Shown: piece after piece, positions 18,404 through 27,394 of the stretch
How the letters are laid out: each line of letters begins with the position of its first letter
Position numbering within the stretch: position 1 is the stretch's first letter
Assembly: GCA_038146785.1 (NCBI GenBank)
Contig: JAYQSI010000016.1
Span: forward strand, 496,001-560,000
DNA from: VMDJ01 sp038146785
GTDB taxonomy: Bacteria > Pseudomonadota > Gammaproteobacteria > Chromatiales > Chromatiaceae
Direction of reading: 5' to 3'
Length of the DNA: 64,000 bases
Made by a program: the position numbers and the translations under genes
The notes under the pieces: model-generated
Databases searched by the model: none
Told to the model about the DNA's origin: nothing
Seen by the model: the letters and a program-made list of their open reading frames with translations, nothing else

Positions 18404-18515
18404 GACTTTTCCTCAAAATGAATAACTTACGCGCAATCGCGTTGAACGGCGTCATTCTAGAGCATTTAGCTCAGTGGCGAAAACGCAAAGCCATTAGAAA
18501 CGTAAATAGTGCGGC

Positions 18516-18902
18516 TTATTCGGCCCGAAAGGTCCACAGCGCGCTAGCGGTGTAGTTCCACACCAACACAATGCCAGTCACGATGATTTGCGACGCCAGA
18601 TAGTGCCAGCCAAAGCCTTCCACGCCGATATACATCAGCAGTGTATTCAGCGCCAAGCCAATGCTCGAAATAATCAGATAGCGTGGAGCTGTTTTGCGGT
18701 GCTTTTGTTGCGATGAAAACACATAGTGATACTTCATCAGGTAATTCACGATCGAGCTGATCGCATAGGCAAAGAAAGACGCTAATACCGCGCCAACGCC
18801 AATCAATTCGACCTGAATGGTCAGCAAGATGTATTGCAAAGCGGTGGCAATCGCGCCCACGCCGGCAAAGCTGATAAAGGTCTGAATCGATAAATTACTC
18901 AT
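18516..18902 (-). CDS. GtrA-like small membrane protein (copy 2)
   Basis: 128 residues, same predicted protein as at 12688-13074 with only two silent base changes noticed. Four hydrophobic helices fit the GtrA family. The near-identity here, next to the diverged ppa, shows how uneven the divergence between the two segments is. Confidence 0.8.
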   Translation of the reverse strand: MSNLSIQTFISFAGVGAIATALQYILLTIQVELIGVGAVLASFFAYAISSIVNYLMKYHYVFSSQQKHRKTAPRYLIISSIGLALNTLLMYIGVEGFGWHYLASQIIVTGIVLVWNYTASALWTFRAE

Positions 18903-18904
18903 AC

Positions 18905-18930
18905 ATAAAAAAGCCCGCTTTCGCGGGCTT
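18905..18930 (-). terminator. Rho-independent terminator after the soxK-like gene (copy 2)
   Basis: The same AAGCCCGC/GCGGGCTT stem and minus-strand T-run as in copy 1. Confidence 0.85.
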
Positions 18931-18946
18931 CTTCAACTAAAGCAGC

Positions 18947-19252
18947 TTAGTTATACAAGTAAGAAGGGTTACCTGCGTTAGTTGCGCCCTTCGCTTGTTG
19001 TTGTGCAATCTTTGCTTGGAACTCAGCGTCTTTCGCTTCGCTCACAGCCGCATCAAACTTGCCTTCTGCAGCTGCAGCTTCAGCCGCTTTGATCATCTTG
19101 CCGGTATCACGCCACTCAGCGCCTTTAGCACCTTTGTTAGCTGCTTTAGCCGCAGAGATCGCCGCATCAGCATCCGCTTGAGAAGCCGCGAAAGATGCGC
19201 CAGATAGAAGTAGAGCAGCAGCTGCTGCAACAAATAATTTTTGGATTTTCAT
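18947..19252 (-). CDS. Small periplasmic protein resembling SoxXA-binding protein SoxK (copy 2)
   Basis: 101 residues, protein identical to 13119-13424: a signal peptide, then a helical Ala/Lys-rich domain with EWRDTGKMIKAAEAA. The RBS is AGGAG. SoxXA-binding proteins attach to the c-type cytochrome SoxXA of thiosulfate oxidation in the periplasm. Whether this one does so cannot be told without the rest of the genome. Confidence 0.55.
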   Translation of the reverse strand: MKIQKLFVAAAAALLLSGASFAASQADADAAISAAKAANKGAKGAEWRDTGKMIKAAEAAAAEGKFDAAVSEAKDAEFQAKIAQQQAKGATNAGNPSYLYN

Positions 19253-19286
19253 GAAAGTCCAACTCCTAAATTTTTATTAATTCGCT

Positions 19287-19302
19287 ACACAGTTGCCTGT
19301 GT
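19287..19302. promoter_or_regulatory. Inverted repeat upstream of the soxK-like gene (copy 2)
   Basis: ACACAG-TTGC-CTGTGT. The arms match copy 1 exactly and the only change is in the central four bases. Confidence 0.4.
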
Positions 19303-19439
19303 GGTCACCGTGCCACCAACGTCACGGCAGCGTTTGACTGCCTTCTTAGGGCAGATTCGCTCGCGCTAAGGTACCATTGCCCACTGCAATATGCATCATC
19401 ATTTCCAGCGATTTTGCATTCGTATATTAGAGGTAACTT

Positions 19440-20378
19440 ATGACTGCGCTGATCACCGGCTCAATGGCTTACGACACCATCATGGTCTTTCAAGACCAAT
19501 TCAAAAATCACATCCTGCCTGATCAAGTGCACATCCTGAATGTCTCTTTTTTAGTCCCAGAAATGCGCCGTAACTACGGCGGTTGTGCCGGCAACATTGC
19601 CTACAACCTGCATCTACTCGGTGGCGAAGGTAAGCCCATGGCGACCGTCGGTAGCGACTTCCAGCCGTATGCCGATTGGATGGATGCCAAAGGTGTCAGC
19701 CGTGATGGCATCACCATGGTCGAGGAAGAGTTCACCGCACAAGCGTTTATCACGACCGACCAAGATGACAACCAGATCACCGCCTTCCACCCGGGCGCGA
19801 TGAATCACGCTCATATTAATAAGGTAAGCGATCACGCAGGCGTGAGCTTAGGCATCGTGTCACCGGATGGTCGTCAGGGCATGATCGAGCACGCGGAACA
19901 ATTCGCCGCTGCGGGCATTCCATTTATCTTCGATCCGGGTCAGGGCATGCCGATGTTTGATGGCGCTGATCTAACGCGCTTTGCCGAGCAAGCCACCTAC
20001 TGTGCGTTTAACGACTACGAAGCGAAATTGATGGAAGAGCGCACCGGCAAAACCATGGAGCAACTCGCTGAGATGGTCGAAGCGGTTATCGTTACGCGCG
20101 GTGGCGAAGGTTCTTACATCTATACGAAAGGTCAGCGACTGGAGATTCCGGTAGCCAAGCCAGAAGCCTTAGTTGACCCAACCGGTTGTGGCGATGCCTA
20201 CCGTGGTGGCTTGTTATTCGGCTTGATGAAAGGCTACGACTGGGAGATCACCGCACGTATCGCCTCACTGATGGGTGCGTACAAAATCGAAAGCCAAGGT
20301 CCGCAGAATCACAGCTTTAGCATGGATGAGTTTGCGGCGCGTTTTGAAGCAGCCTTTGGCATGTCTCTGCCGAGCTAA
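19440..20378 (+). CDS. PfkB-family carbohydrate/adenosine kinase (copy 2, complete)
   Basis: 312 residues, a ribokinase-like fold. Near residue 47 is the substrate-side motif GGCAGNIAYNL and near residue 244 the ATP/anion-hole signature DPTGCGDAYRGGL, whose second Asp is the catalytic base. The family includes adenosine kinases, ribokinases and fructokinases; the substrate cannot be fixed from sequence, though many gammaproteobacterial homologues are labelled adenosine kinase. AGAGGTAA precedes the ATG. It is divergent from the soxK-like gene and ends at a terminator shared with the convergent DsrE-like gene. Confidence 0.85.
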   Translation: MTALITGSMAYDTIMVFQDQFKNHILPDQVHILNVSFLVPEMRRNYGGCAGNIAYNLHLLGGEGKPMATVGSDFQPYADWMDAKGVSRDGITMVEEEFTAQAFITTDQDDNQITAFHPGAMNHAHINKVSDHAGVSLGIVSPDGRQGMIEHAEQFAAAGIPFIFDPGQGMPMFDGADLTRFAEQATYCAFNDYEAKLMEERTGKTMEQLAEMVEAVIVTRGGEGSYIYTKGQRLEIPVAKPEALVDPTGCGDAYRGGLLFGLMKGYDWEITARIASLMGAYKIESQGPQNHSFSMDEFAARFEAAFGMSLPS

Positions 20379-20398
20379 GTAAGACAGCGCCTTTACGT

Positions 20399-20424
20399 AA
20401 AAGCCCGCAAATGCGGGCTTTTTT
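20399..20424. terminator. Rho-independent terminator after the kinase gene
   Basis: Stem AAGCCCGC/GCGGGCTT followed by a T-run on the plus strand. It lies between two convergent genes and could also serve the minus strand, where the stem is followed by TTACG rather than a T-run. Confidence 0.85.
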
Positions 20425-20437
20425 GTGGGCAAAGGTT

Positions 20438-20914
20438 TTATGGCTTGATGTAAGCGAAGCCTTGGCCTTGCAGAATCGCCAGCTCAGCAACACCGCTTGG
20501 TACAACGTCTGCTTTAGAAACGTCATGCAGATCGGTTTCAAGATTCACTTTTTTACCTTTTAGCGTATTGGCGCAGACTTTAAAGCTGACACCTTGGTTA
20601 CGTAGGCCATCGATCTTTGCGGCCATTTGATCATTCGCATTCGCATGCTTGAACTTTGGTAAACGGCTATGCGCTTCTGGTAGGACGAGCAGTGCTAAAC
20701 CATTGCCGTGTAACACCACGCGTAAGTCGAGCTTGTCAGCACCAACCGCATTGATGTGGTTTTGGATGTTACGCAACGCGCCGCCTTGCAGTTTTGGGTC
20801 ATCGTAGTTGATGTGGTAAACGACTTTTTGTTTACCGTGGCCATCAGCCAGTGTGGTTTGGCTGAAGCCAAATATGAGTGCGATTGCCACGAAGGCTTTA
20901 ATCAATGATTTCAC
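20438..20914 (-). CDS. Periplasmic DsrE/DsrF-like protein
   Basis: 158 residues. An N-terminal signal peptide (MKSLIKAFVAIALIFGF, cleavage near TLADG) leads into a DsrE-like alpha/beta domain: VVYHINYDD, the LRNIQNHI helix, LDLRVVLHGNGLALL, then FKVCANTLKG with one Cys. Cytoplasmic DsrE proteins carry persulfide sulfur during sulfur oxidation; secreted members with one Cys are common in sulfur bacteria but of unknown role. It is monocistronic by position. Confidence 0.75.
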   Translation of the reverse strand: MKSLIKAFVAIALIFGFSQTTLADGHGKQKVVYHINYDDPKLQGGALRNIQNHINAVGADKLDLRVVLHGNGLALLVLPEAHSRLPKFKHANANDQMAAKIDGLRNQGVSFKVCANTLKGKKVNLETDLHDVSKADVVPSGVAELAILQGQGFAYIKP

Positions 20915-20996
20915 GAAGTTCTCCTTTGGATTTTTATTGATCTACTTCTGCGAGTAGTCAGATGAGTATAGGAGAAAAATCGACCCTTTTTAGTAA

Positions 20997-22013
20997 TTAA
21001 ATAGTTGTGGAATAACCGCACAAGGTTGAGCAGCTCGTCTCGAGTAATTGCCATGCATCGTGTTCGTTGGCGCCTTTGGCTGAGGCGTCTATTTTTGAAC
21101 ACTCGGCCATCAGTGATAACCACTGTGGTGGCTTGAGTCGTTTAAGCGCGTTACTCACCATGGGCTTACGTTTGTCCCATACCTTGGCGCGGGTCAGTGC
21201 GTGATCCATGCTCAAACCTTTAGCTACATCTGTAGACAAAGAGGCTAGTTGCGCCACTTCACGATGTAATGCCCACAGCACAACCGGCGGTGCGATGCCT
21301 TCGCCTTTAAGGCCGGCTAATATTTTTAGGCAGCGATGTAATTCGCCACGCAGTGCGCTATCCACCAGCTCAAACACATCGTAGCGTGCGCTATCGGCAA
21401 TCACTTGGAGTAGGTCTTCGGCGCTTAACGGGCCGGGCTCGCGCAGTAGGCTGAGCTTTTCGATCTCTTGATGGGCTGCAAGCAGGTTGCCTTCAACACG
21501 ATCGGATAACAGTTGTGCAGCATCGGGTGTGGCGTTAAAGCCAGCTAGCTTTAAACGATGCGCAATCCAACCGGGTAGCTGTTTAGGTTCGACCGGCCAG
21601 ATCTGAATGATCGAGGCGTTTTGCTCAACCGCTTTAAACCATTTGCTGTTTTGTTGTGTGCGATCAAGCTTAGGTAAGGTGATCAACAGCAAGGTGTCTT
21701 GCGGTGGGTTGCTGCAGTATTCGGTGAGTGCTGCGCCACCGTCACGTCCGAGCTTGCCATTCGGTATGCGCAGGTCGATGATTTTTTGTTCAGCAAACAA
21801 TGACAGTGCATTGGCTTCGGCGAGTAGTTGGTTCCAGTCAAAGCTGGTGCCGACTTCAAAGATCTCACGTTGGCTAAAGCCGGCATCACGTGCTGCCGCA
21901 CGAATCGCATCACAGGCTTCGTTACGTTGCAGTGGCTCATCACCACTCACCAGATAGATCGGGCTTAAGCCCTGCTTGAGTTGTGCCGGCAGTTGTTCGA
22001 GTCGAACTCGCAC
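20997..22013 (-). CDS. holA: DNA polymerase III subunit delta
   Basis: 338 residues, the clamp-loader wrench subunit that opens the beta clamp. The start MRVRLEQLPAQLKQG followed by PIYLVSGDEPL is typical of HolA. The middle has LLAAHQEIEKLSLL, the motif between the AAA-like domain and the lid. It sits downstream of lptE after a 3-base gap, as in many Gammaproteobacteria (leuS-lptE-holA), so the three genes form one operon. Confidence 0.93.
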   Translation of the reverse strand: MRVRLEQLPAQLKQGLSPIYLVSGDEPLQRNEACDAIRAAARDAGFSQREIFEVGTSFDWNQLLAEANALSLFAEQKIIDLRIPNGKLGRDGGAALTEYCSNPPQDTLLLITLPKLDRTQQNSKWFKAVEQNASIIQIWPVEPKQLPGWIAHRLKLAGFNATPDAAQLLSDRVEGNLLAAHQEIEKLSLLREPGPLSAEDLLQVIADSARYDVFELVDSALRGELHRCLKILAGLKGEGIAPPVVLWALHREVAQLASLSTDVAKGLSMDHALTRAKVWDKRKPMVSNALKRLKPPQWLSLMAECSKIDASAKGANEHDAWQLLETSCSTLCGYSTTI

Positions 22014-22016
22014 AGA

Positions 22017-22515
22017 TTAGTTAATGCGTGCGAGTTGATACATCAACTGGTTAACCAAATCGTGACGCATGTTTACACGCATCTCACGCTCTTCACGTTC
22101 ACGTGCGAGTGTTTCAGATTCGGTACGACCCAATACGCGGGTAACTTTGAGTGGGCGGCTTTCAACGGTGGTATTGCTGGTTTGAACAGAGAAGTTAAAG
22201 CTTTCTTCTAACTCGTATTCAACCGCTTGGTTGCTGCTGTTCAAGGTGAGCTGACGCTCGCGTGAGCGATACTCAGAAATGGTCAGTACGCTTTTCGCAA
22301 GGCTGCGTGTTTCGGTGACCACACTTTTTGCGCCACGTAATTGACGTGCAAGCTCACGATACAGGTCACTGTTTTTATCAACGCCCGCGATATAGATCGG
22401 GTTATCCATGGTTAAGAGTCGGTAGTGCGCCACGTAAGTGGAAGCCGCAACCGGTCAGCACGATGATCAGTAAGCTGATCCAAAGGGTGCGTGAGATGGC
22501 GTTGATGTTTTTCAT
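22017..22515 (-). CDS. lptE: LPS-assembly lipoprotein LptE (one frameshift)
   Basis: LptE plugs the LptD outer-membrane barrel for LPS export. The true start is ATG at 22515: MKNINAIS, a hydrophobic run, the lipobox LTGC and the family motif GFHLRG. The frame then shifts in CTTAAC near 22411-22416. Removing one T restores ALPTLTMDNPIYIAG and the downstream frame (NSDLYRELARQLRGAK) to the stop at 22017. About 165 residues when corrected. A 22433 start would lack the signal and cannot be right. Likely a sequence error, because LptE is essential in most relatives. Confidence 0.85.
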
Positions 22516-22525
22516 AATGCTTTCC

Positions 22526-25075
22526 TTAATTAGCCACGATGTTGACTAATTTGCCAGGGACGACGATTACTTTACGGATGGTTGTGCCCTCGGTAAAGCG
22601 CATAACGTGCTCATCTTGCTGAGCGGCCGCTTCAATCTCGTCTTTGCTTGCCTCAGGTGAGACAGAAATTTTGCTGCGTACCTTGCCGTTTACCTGCACC
22701 ACGATCTCGATCGCATCTTTTTTCAGTGCTTCCGGATCAACTGCTGGCCATGCGGCAGACAGGATGTCATCACCAAGCTTGAGTGTGTTCCACAGGTGAT
22801 GAGTGACGTGCGGTGCAATCGGTGCGAGCAAACGTAAAACAATGCTCAGGCCTTCGTGCAAGGTGGCAAGGTCATCTGCATTCTTGCCGAGCTTGTTCAG
22901 CGTGTTGACCATGCTCATGCAGCTCGATACCACGGTGTTGTATTGCTGACGCTCGTAGTCGAACAAGGCTTTTTGCAGATTCTCGTGCACATCACGACGT
23001 GCGTTTTTGTTCGCGCCACTCTCAGGTACATCTGCAAGATGCTCTTGGAGTTTGGCAGCTAAGTTCCACAAACGTTTTAAGAAACGATGCGCACCTTCAA
23101 CACCTTCGTTTGACCATTCGAGTGATTGATCGGGTGGTGCGGTGAACATGGTGTACAAGCGAACGGTGTCAGCACCGTACTTGTCGATCAGTTGTTGTGG
23201 ATCGATACCGTTGTTCTTCGACTTCGACATCTTTTCGATGCCGCCGTAGATCACCGGTTTTTTATCGCCAGCATACATGCCGGATAACGGACGACCTTTG
23301 TCATCACGTTTGATGTCGATGATGTCTGCAGGGTTAAACCAATCTTTTGAGCCATCGCTGTTCTCGCGATACCAAGTCTCGGCAATCACCATGCCTTGAG
23401 TGAGTAGGCGAGTGAAGGGCTCGTCGTTATCGATCAGATCTTCATCGCGCATCAGCTTGTTAAAGAAGCGTGCGTAAAGCAGGTGAAGAATCGCGTGTTC
23501 GATACCGCCGATATATTGATCAACAGGCAGCCAGTATTTGGCGCGCTCATCGAGCATCGCGTTAGTTGCATCGGGGCAACAGTAACGTGCGTAGTACCAG
23601 CTACTTTCGAAGAAGGTATCGAAGGTGTCGGTTTCGCGTTTATCACCGTTAGCCAGCTCAATGAACTCAGGCATCTTTTTCAGTGGTGAACCTGAACCAT
23701 CAACGATGACATCTTCTGGCAAGGTCACTGGGAACTCGGTCGCGGCTTCAACGCTACCATCGGGCTTGTGCACCATAGGAATAGGGCAGCCCCAGTAACG
23801 TTGACGCGAGACACCCCAGTCACGCAGACGGAAGTTAACTTGTTTGGCGCCTTTGCCTTCGCGCTCTAACCATGAGGCGATCGCATCAAAGGCAGCAGCA
23901 GAGGCCATGCCGTCGAACTCACCTGAGTTAGCCAGTACGCCTTTCTCAACATAGGCAGCTTCATCAATGCTGCAGTCAGTGCCATCAGGGGTGATGATCA
24001 CTTGTTTCTTTTCGATGCCGTATTTCTCAGCGAACTCCCAGTCGCGCTGATCATGTGCAGGCACGGCCATAACCGCGCCAGTGCCGTAGCTCATCAACAC
24101 AAAGTTGGCGGCATACACAGGGACAGCTTCGCCGGTGACAGGATGGATAGCGTTAAGACCAATCGGTTGGCCTTTCTTTTCCATCGTTTCGATTTCAGCT
24201 TCGGATACGCCGCCTTGCTTGCATTCTTGAATGAAGCTGGCGAGGTCATCGTTATCTTTGGCTTGCTCGAGTGCCAGTGGATGTTCAGCGGCAACCGCGA
24301 GATAGGTCACACCCATTAAGGTGTCAGGACGGGTGGTGTAGATCTCGATGGTGTCATCGCGACCTTCGATACCGAAGTGCATCTGCACACCTTCAGAACG
24401 ACCAATCCAGTTACGTTGTTGCGTGACTACCTGCTCAGGCCAGCCCGGTAGCTTATCCAGATCATCGAGTAGCTCTTGTGCGTAGTCGGTGATCTTTAAG
24501 AACCATTGTTCGATGTCGCGCTTTTCGACCGGCGCGCCAGAGCGCCAACCTTTGCCATCGATAACTTGCTCGTTAGCCAGAACCGTTTGGTCAACCGGGT
24601 CCCAGTTAACCGTTGCGGTTTTGCGATAGGCCAAACCTTTTTCCACCATGCGGGTGAACAACCATTGCTCCCAACGGTAGTAGTCTGCATCGCAGGTCGC
24701 GAGCTCACGATCCCAGTCATAGCCAAAGCCTAAACGCTTTAGCTGACCTTTCATGTACTCGATGTTTGAACGTGTCCAAGCGGCAGGTGCCGTTTTGTTT
24801 TTGATCGCAGCATTTTCAGCTGGCAGACCAAAGGCATCCCAACCCATCGGTTGAAGTACATTTTTGCCGAGCATGCGCTGATAGCGCGAGACCACATCAC
24901 CGATGGTGTAGTTGCGCACGTGACCCATGTGCAGCTTGCCGCTGGGATAGGGGAACATCGACAAGCAATAGAATTTCTCTTTGCTATCGTCTTCGGTTGC
25001 CTTGAAAGACTGTTGGTCTTCCCACTGCTGTTGCGCGGCTTGTTCGAGGGCGGATGGGTCGTACTGCTGTTCCAT
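22526..25075 (-). CDS. leuS: Leucyl-tRNA synthetase
   Basis: 849 residues, a class I synthetase. The HIGH motif appears as HMGH in PYPSGKLHMGHVRNY near residue 45, and KMSKS in EKMSKSKNNG near residue 617. Between them lies the CP1 editing domain with its threonine-rich TTRPDTLMGVTY. I start at ATG 25075; a GTG two codons upstream is possible. It is the first gene of the leuS-lptE-holA run. Confidence 0.97.
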   Translation of the reverse strand: MEQQYDPSALEQAAQQQWEDQQSFKATEDDSKEKFYCLSMFPYPSGKLHMGHVRNYTIGDVVSRYQRMLGKNVLQPMGWDAFGLPAENAAIKNKTAPAAWTRSNIEYMKGQLKRLGFGYDWDRELATCDADYYRWEQWLFTRMVEKGLAYRKTATVNWDPVDQTVLANEQVIDGKGWRSGAPVEKRDIEQWFLKITDYAQELLDDLDKLPGWPEQVVTQQRNWIGRSEGVQMHFGIEGRDDTIEIYTTRPDTLMGVTYLAVAAEHPLALEQAKDNDDLASFIQECKQGGVSEAEIETMEKKGQPIGLNAIHPVTGEAVPVYAANFVLMSYGTGAVMAVPAHDQRDWEFAEKYGIEKKQVIITPDGTDCSIDEAAYVEKGVLANSGEFDGMASAAAFDAIASWLEREGKGAKQVNFRLRDWGVSRQRYWGCPIPMVHKPDGSVEAATEFPVTLPEDVIVDGSGSPLKKMPEFIELANGDKRETDTFDTFFESSWYYARYCCPDATNAMLDERAKYWLPVDQYIGGIEHAILHLLYARFFNKLMRDEDLIDNDEPFTRLLTQGMVIAETWYRENSDGSKDWFNPADIIDIKRDDKGRPLSGMYAGDKKPVIYGGIEKMSKSKNNGIDPQQLIDKYGADTVRLYTMFTAPPDQSLEWSNEGVEGAHRFLKRLWNLAAKLQEHLADVPESGANKNARRDVHENLQKALFDYERQQYNTVVSSCMSMVNTLNKLGKNADDLATLHEGLSIVLRLLAPIAPHVTHHLWNTLKLGDDILSAAWPAVDPEALKKDAIEIVVQVNGKVRSKISVSPEASKDEIEAAAQQDEHVMRFTEGTTIRKVIVVPGKLVNIVAN

Positions 25076-25191
25076 GTGCACACAAAAATCGGTGTAGTAA
25101 AAATAGCTTCGTAGGATACCGCAAAAGCCCCTTCAACAGGCGCCAGACTTAGCTAAACTGGGCGTATTCAGCACGTTTTTAGGGGAAGACG

Positions 25192-25683
25192 ATGATCGAG
25201 AAAAAGCATCTATTGGGCGCACTTTTGCTGTCACAGAGCACCGCGATGGCGGGCGATACCGTGGGCGTGCGGCATGTGGGCATGGAGCTGGCGCGTGATC
25301 TGGCGAATGAAGCGGTGATGCACTGCCGTGAGCAGGGCTATCAGGTGACGGCGGTGGTGGTTGATCGCGGTGCGAATGAGCGCGCGACCTTGCGCGATGA
25401 TCTGGCAGCACGCTTCACTATTCAGCTCGCTGAAGATAAAGCCAATGCGGTGATCATGGCGGGCATCCCGTCTGGCGAGCTGCGCAAGAACCGCGAAGAT
25501 ATTCGACCTGAGCTCAACGAGGTGCCGGGTCTGCTGATGCTTGAAGGTGGCTTACCGATTATTGCCGGTGGTCAGCGCGTGGGTGCGATTGGTGTCTCGG
25601 GTGCGCCGGGTGGCGATAAAGATGCTGTCTGCGCGCAAGCCGCATTGGATAAGTTTGCTGAGCGTTTGGAGTTTGCCGATTAG
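25192..25683 (+). CDS. GlcG/HbpS-family protein with signal peptide
   Basis: 163 residues. A probable signal (HLLGALLLSQSTAMAG) is followed by a GlcG/HbpS domain: VTAVVVDRGANERATLRDD, then the C-terminal glycine-rich IAGGQRVGAIGVSGAPGGDKD. Members bind haem or small ligands and act outside the cytoplasm; the reaction is unknown. GGGGAAG precedes the ATG. The stop overlaps the convergent mgtE stop by four bases. Confidence 0.8.
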   Translation: MIEKKHLLGALLLSQSTAMAGDTVGVRHVGMELARDLANEAVMHCREQGYQVTAVVVDRGANERATLRDDLAARFTIQLAEDKANAVIMAGIPSGELRKNREDIRPELNEVPGLLMLEGGLPIIAGGQRVGAIGVSGAPGGDKDAVCAQAALDKFAERLEFAD

Positions 25684-27050
25684 AGCAAGAAGATGGTGGC
25701 CAGTCCGAGGAAGGACAGGAAGCCCACTACATCGGTCACTGTCGTCAGCAAGACCGAACCCGCTAGAGCAGGGTCGATACCGAGCTTTTCGAGAATCAAT
25801 GGCAGCAAGGCACCACTGAAGGCGGCAAAGACCAAGTTGATGCTGATTGCTACACCAATCAAACCGGCGATTGCCCAGCTGTCGAACCAGATGCCGGCGA
25901 CAAAACCAACCACCACGGCCCAGATGGCACTGTTGAGTGCGCCAACCGCGAGCTCTTTATAGAGCAGGTGGCGTGCGTTTTTACTGGTGAGGTGGCCCAA
26001 TGCAATACCGCGAATCGCCAAGGTAAGGGTTTGGCTACCGGCGATACCACCCATGCTCGCAACGATCGGCATCAGTACAGCCAGTGCGACCACTTGCGAG
26101 AGCACCGCTTCGAATTGACCGATGACCCATGAAGCCAAGAACGCAGTGAGCAAGTTAATGCCAAGCCACACCGCACGGCGACGGGTTGAGTCGAGCACCG
26201 GTGCGAACATGTTCTCTTCTTCGGAGAGACCGGCCTGACTCATGAATTGGTGTTCGCCTTCGACACGGATCAAGTCGACCACGTCGTCGACCGTGATACG
26301 ACCGACCAGCATGCCGTCATCGTCGATAACCGGTGCGGAGATCAAGTCGTAGGTTTCAAATCGACGCGCAACGTCTCTGGCAGATAGCTCAACCGACATT
26401 GGCTTGAGATCCAAGCTCATGATCTCGGCTACTGAGTCTTCAGGGTTGCCGCTGACCAAGCGCCATAAAGGCAACACGCCGAGATACTTGCCGTCACGAT
26501 TTACCACGAACAGCTTGTCGGTATCTTTTGGCATGTTGTCGCCAATACGACGGGTGAAACGCATCGCGACATCGAGGGTGACATCGGGGCGGATGGTCAC
26601 CACGTCGGTGTTCATCAAACCACCGGCGGTGTCCTCTGGGTAAGACAGAACCGTTTCGAGCAGGTGACGACGTTGATCGTCCATCGACAACACCAACTCA
26701 CGGGTGAGCTGACGCGGCATGTCTTGTACCAAGTCGGCCAAGTCGTCGAGGTCGAGGTTGTCAGTGATCGCGAGCCAGTCTTCGAGGCTCATGTCTTTGG
26801 TCAGTTCAAACTGAGTGCTATCCGATACCTCAAGCAAGGTTTCACCTGACATCTCATCCGGCAGCATGTGCCAAATGATGTCTCGCTGCTCACGTGGCAG
26901 TGATTCGAGTAGGTGAGCGACCTCGGCAGGATTGAGCGTATTGAGAAGCTTTTGAGCAGAACGCATCGCACCTGAGTCGAGAATTTCGCGCAAACGATCG
27001 ACTTGCGGATTTTCTGAGCTTTCAACGACGGCGTTCACGAGCGTGCTCAT
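25680..27050 (-). CDS. mgtE: Magnesium transporter MgtE
   Basis: 456 residues. An N-terminal superhelical domain with LLESLPREQRDIIWHMLP is followed by a pair of CBS domains (about 140-260) that sense Mg2+, then five hydrophobic segments from about residue 290 to the end with the pore-region motif MPIVASMGGIAGSQ. It is the last gene of the minus-strand series that also carries the PTS proteins, a position often seen in related bacteria. Confidence 0.95.
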   Translation of the reverse strand: MSTLVNAVVESSENPQVDRLREILDSGAMRSAQKLLNTLNPAEVAHLLESLPREQRDIIWHMLPDEMSGETLLEVSDSTQFELTKDMSLEDWLAITDNLDLDDLADLVQDMPRQLTRELVLSMDDQRRHLLETVLSYPEDTAGGLMNTDVVTIRPDVTLDVAMRFTRRIGDNMPKDTDKLFVVNRDGKYLGVLPLWRLVSGNPEDSVAEIMSLDLKPMSVELSARDVARRFETYDLISAPVIDDDGMLVGRITVDDVVDLIRVEGEHQFMSQAGLSEEENMFAPVLDSTRRRAVWLGINLLTAFLASWVIGQFEAVLSQVVALAVLMPIVASMGGIAGSQTLTLAIRGIALGHLTSKNARHLLYKELAVGALNSAIWAVVVGFVAGIWFDSWAIAGLIGVAISINLVFAAFSGALLPLILEKLGIDPALAGSVLLTTVTDVVGFLSFLGLATIFLL

Positions 27051-27116
27051 CCAAGGTGAATGGAGATGGCACTAGTGTAACAGCGCTTTGGGTGAGCGCC
27101 TAAGACTGTGGAGACT

Positions 27117-27386
27117 TTATTCGCCTTCGCCGAAGTAATCGTTGATCAAATCGGTGAGTGCTTGCATGGCTTCGACTTCATCATCGCCATCGGTACGGAT
27201 GGTTAGCTCGGTGCCTTTACTCGCGGCGAGCATCATTACGCCCATGATGCTTTTACCATCAACTTCTTGGCCGGCTTTATCCAAGGAAATCTTGGCGCCA
27301 AAGCTACCGGCGGTGCTGACAAGTTTCGCTGCGGCGCGTGCATGCAGGCCGAGCTTGTTGATGATGGTGATGTTGGTTTCTTGCAT
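27117..27386 (-). CDS. ptsH: Phosphocarrier protein HPr
   Basis: 89 residues from ATG 27386 (MQETNITIINKLGLHARAAAK); longer frames start in the previous gene. His15 in GLHAR is the PEP-dependent phosphorylation site. Ser46 in DGKSIMG is also present, which fits regulation by the HprK encoded 1.3 kb upstream. It lies 8 bases after the EIIA-Man gene. In E. coli the matching position holds NPr (ptsO); the Ser46 context makes HPr the better name. Confidence 0.9.
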   Translation of the reverse strand: MQETNITIINKLGLHARAAAKLVSTAGSFGAKISLDKAGQEVDGKSIMGVMMLAASKGTELTIRTDGDDEVEAMQALTDLINDYFGEGE

Positions 27387-27394
27387 GGATGAAA

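Larger units (their letters stand above)
14277..20104. repeat. Duplicated segment B, copy 2
   Basis: Collinear with 8448-14276. Beyond 20104 the kinase gene continues normally, so this copy has the natural right context, while copy 1 has the natural left context (the start of polA). Together the two copies would collapse into one intact locus. Confidence 0.9.

Noticed and set aside
22017..22433. A short cytoplasmic LptE-like protein
   Set aside because: The lipoprotein signal and GFHLRG motif lie just upstream in another frame, so this is a frameshifted lptE.
24851..25114. Plus-strand open frames inside leuS and other genes
   Set aside because: They are antisense shadows of strongly conserved genes, without RBS or family features.
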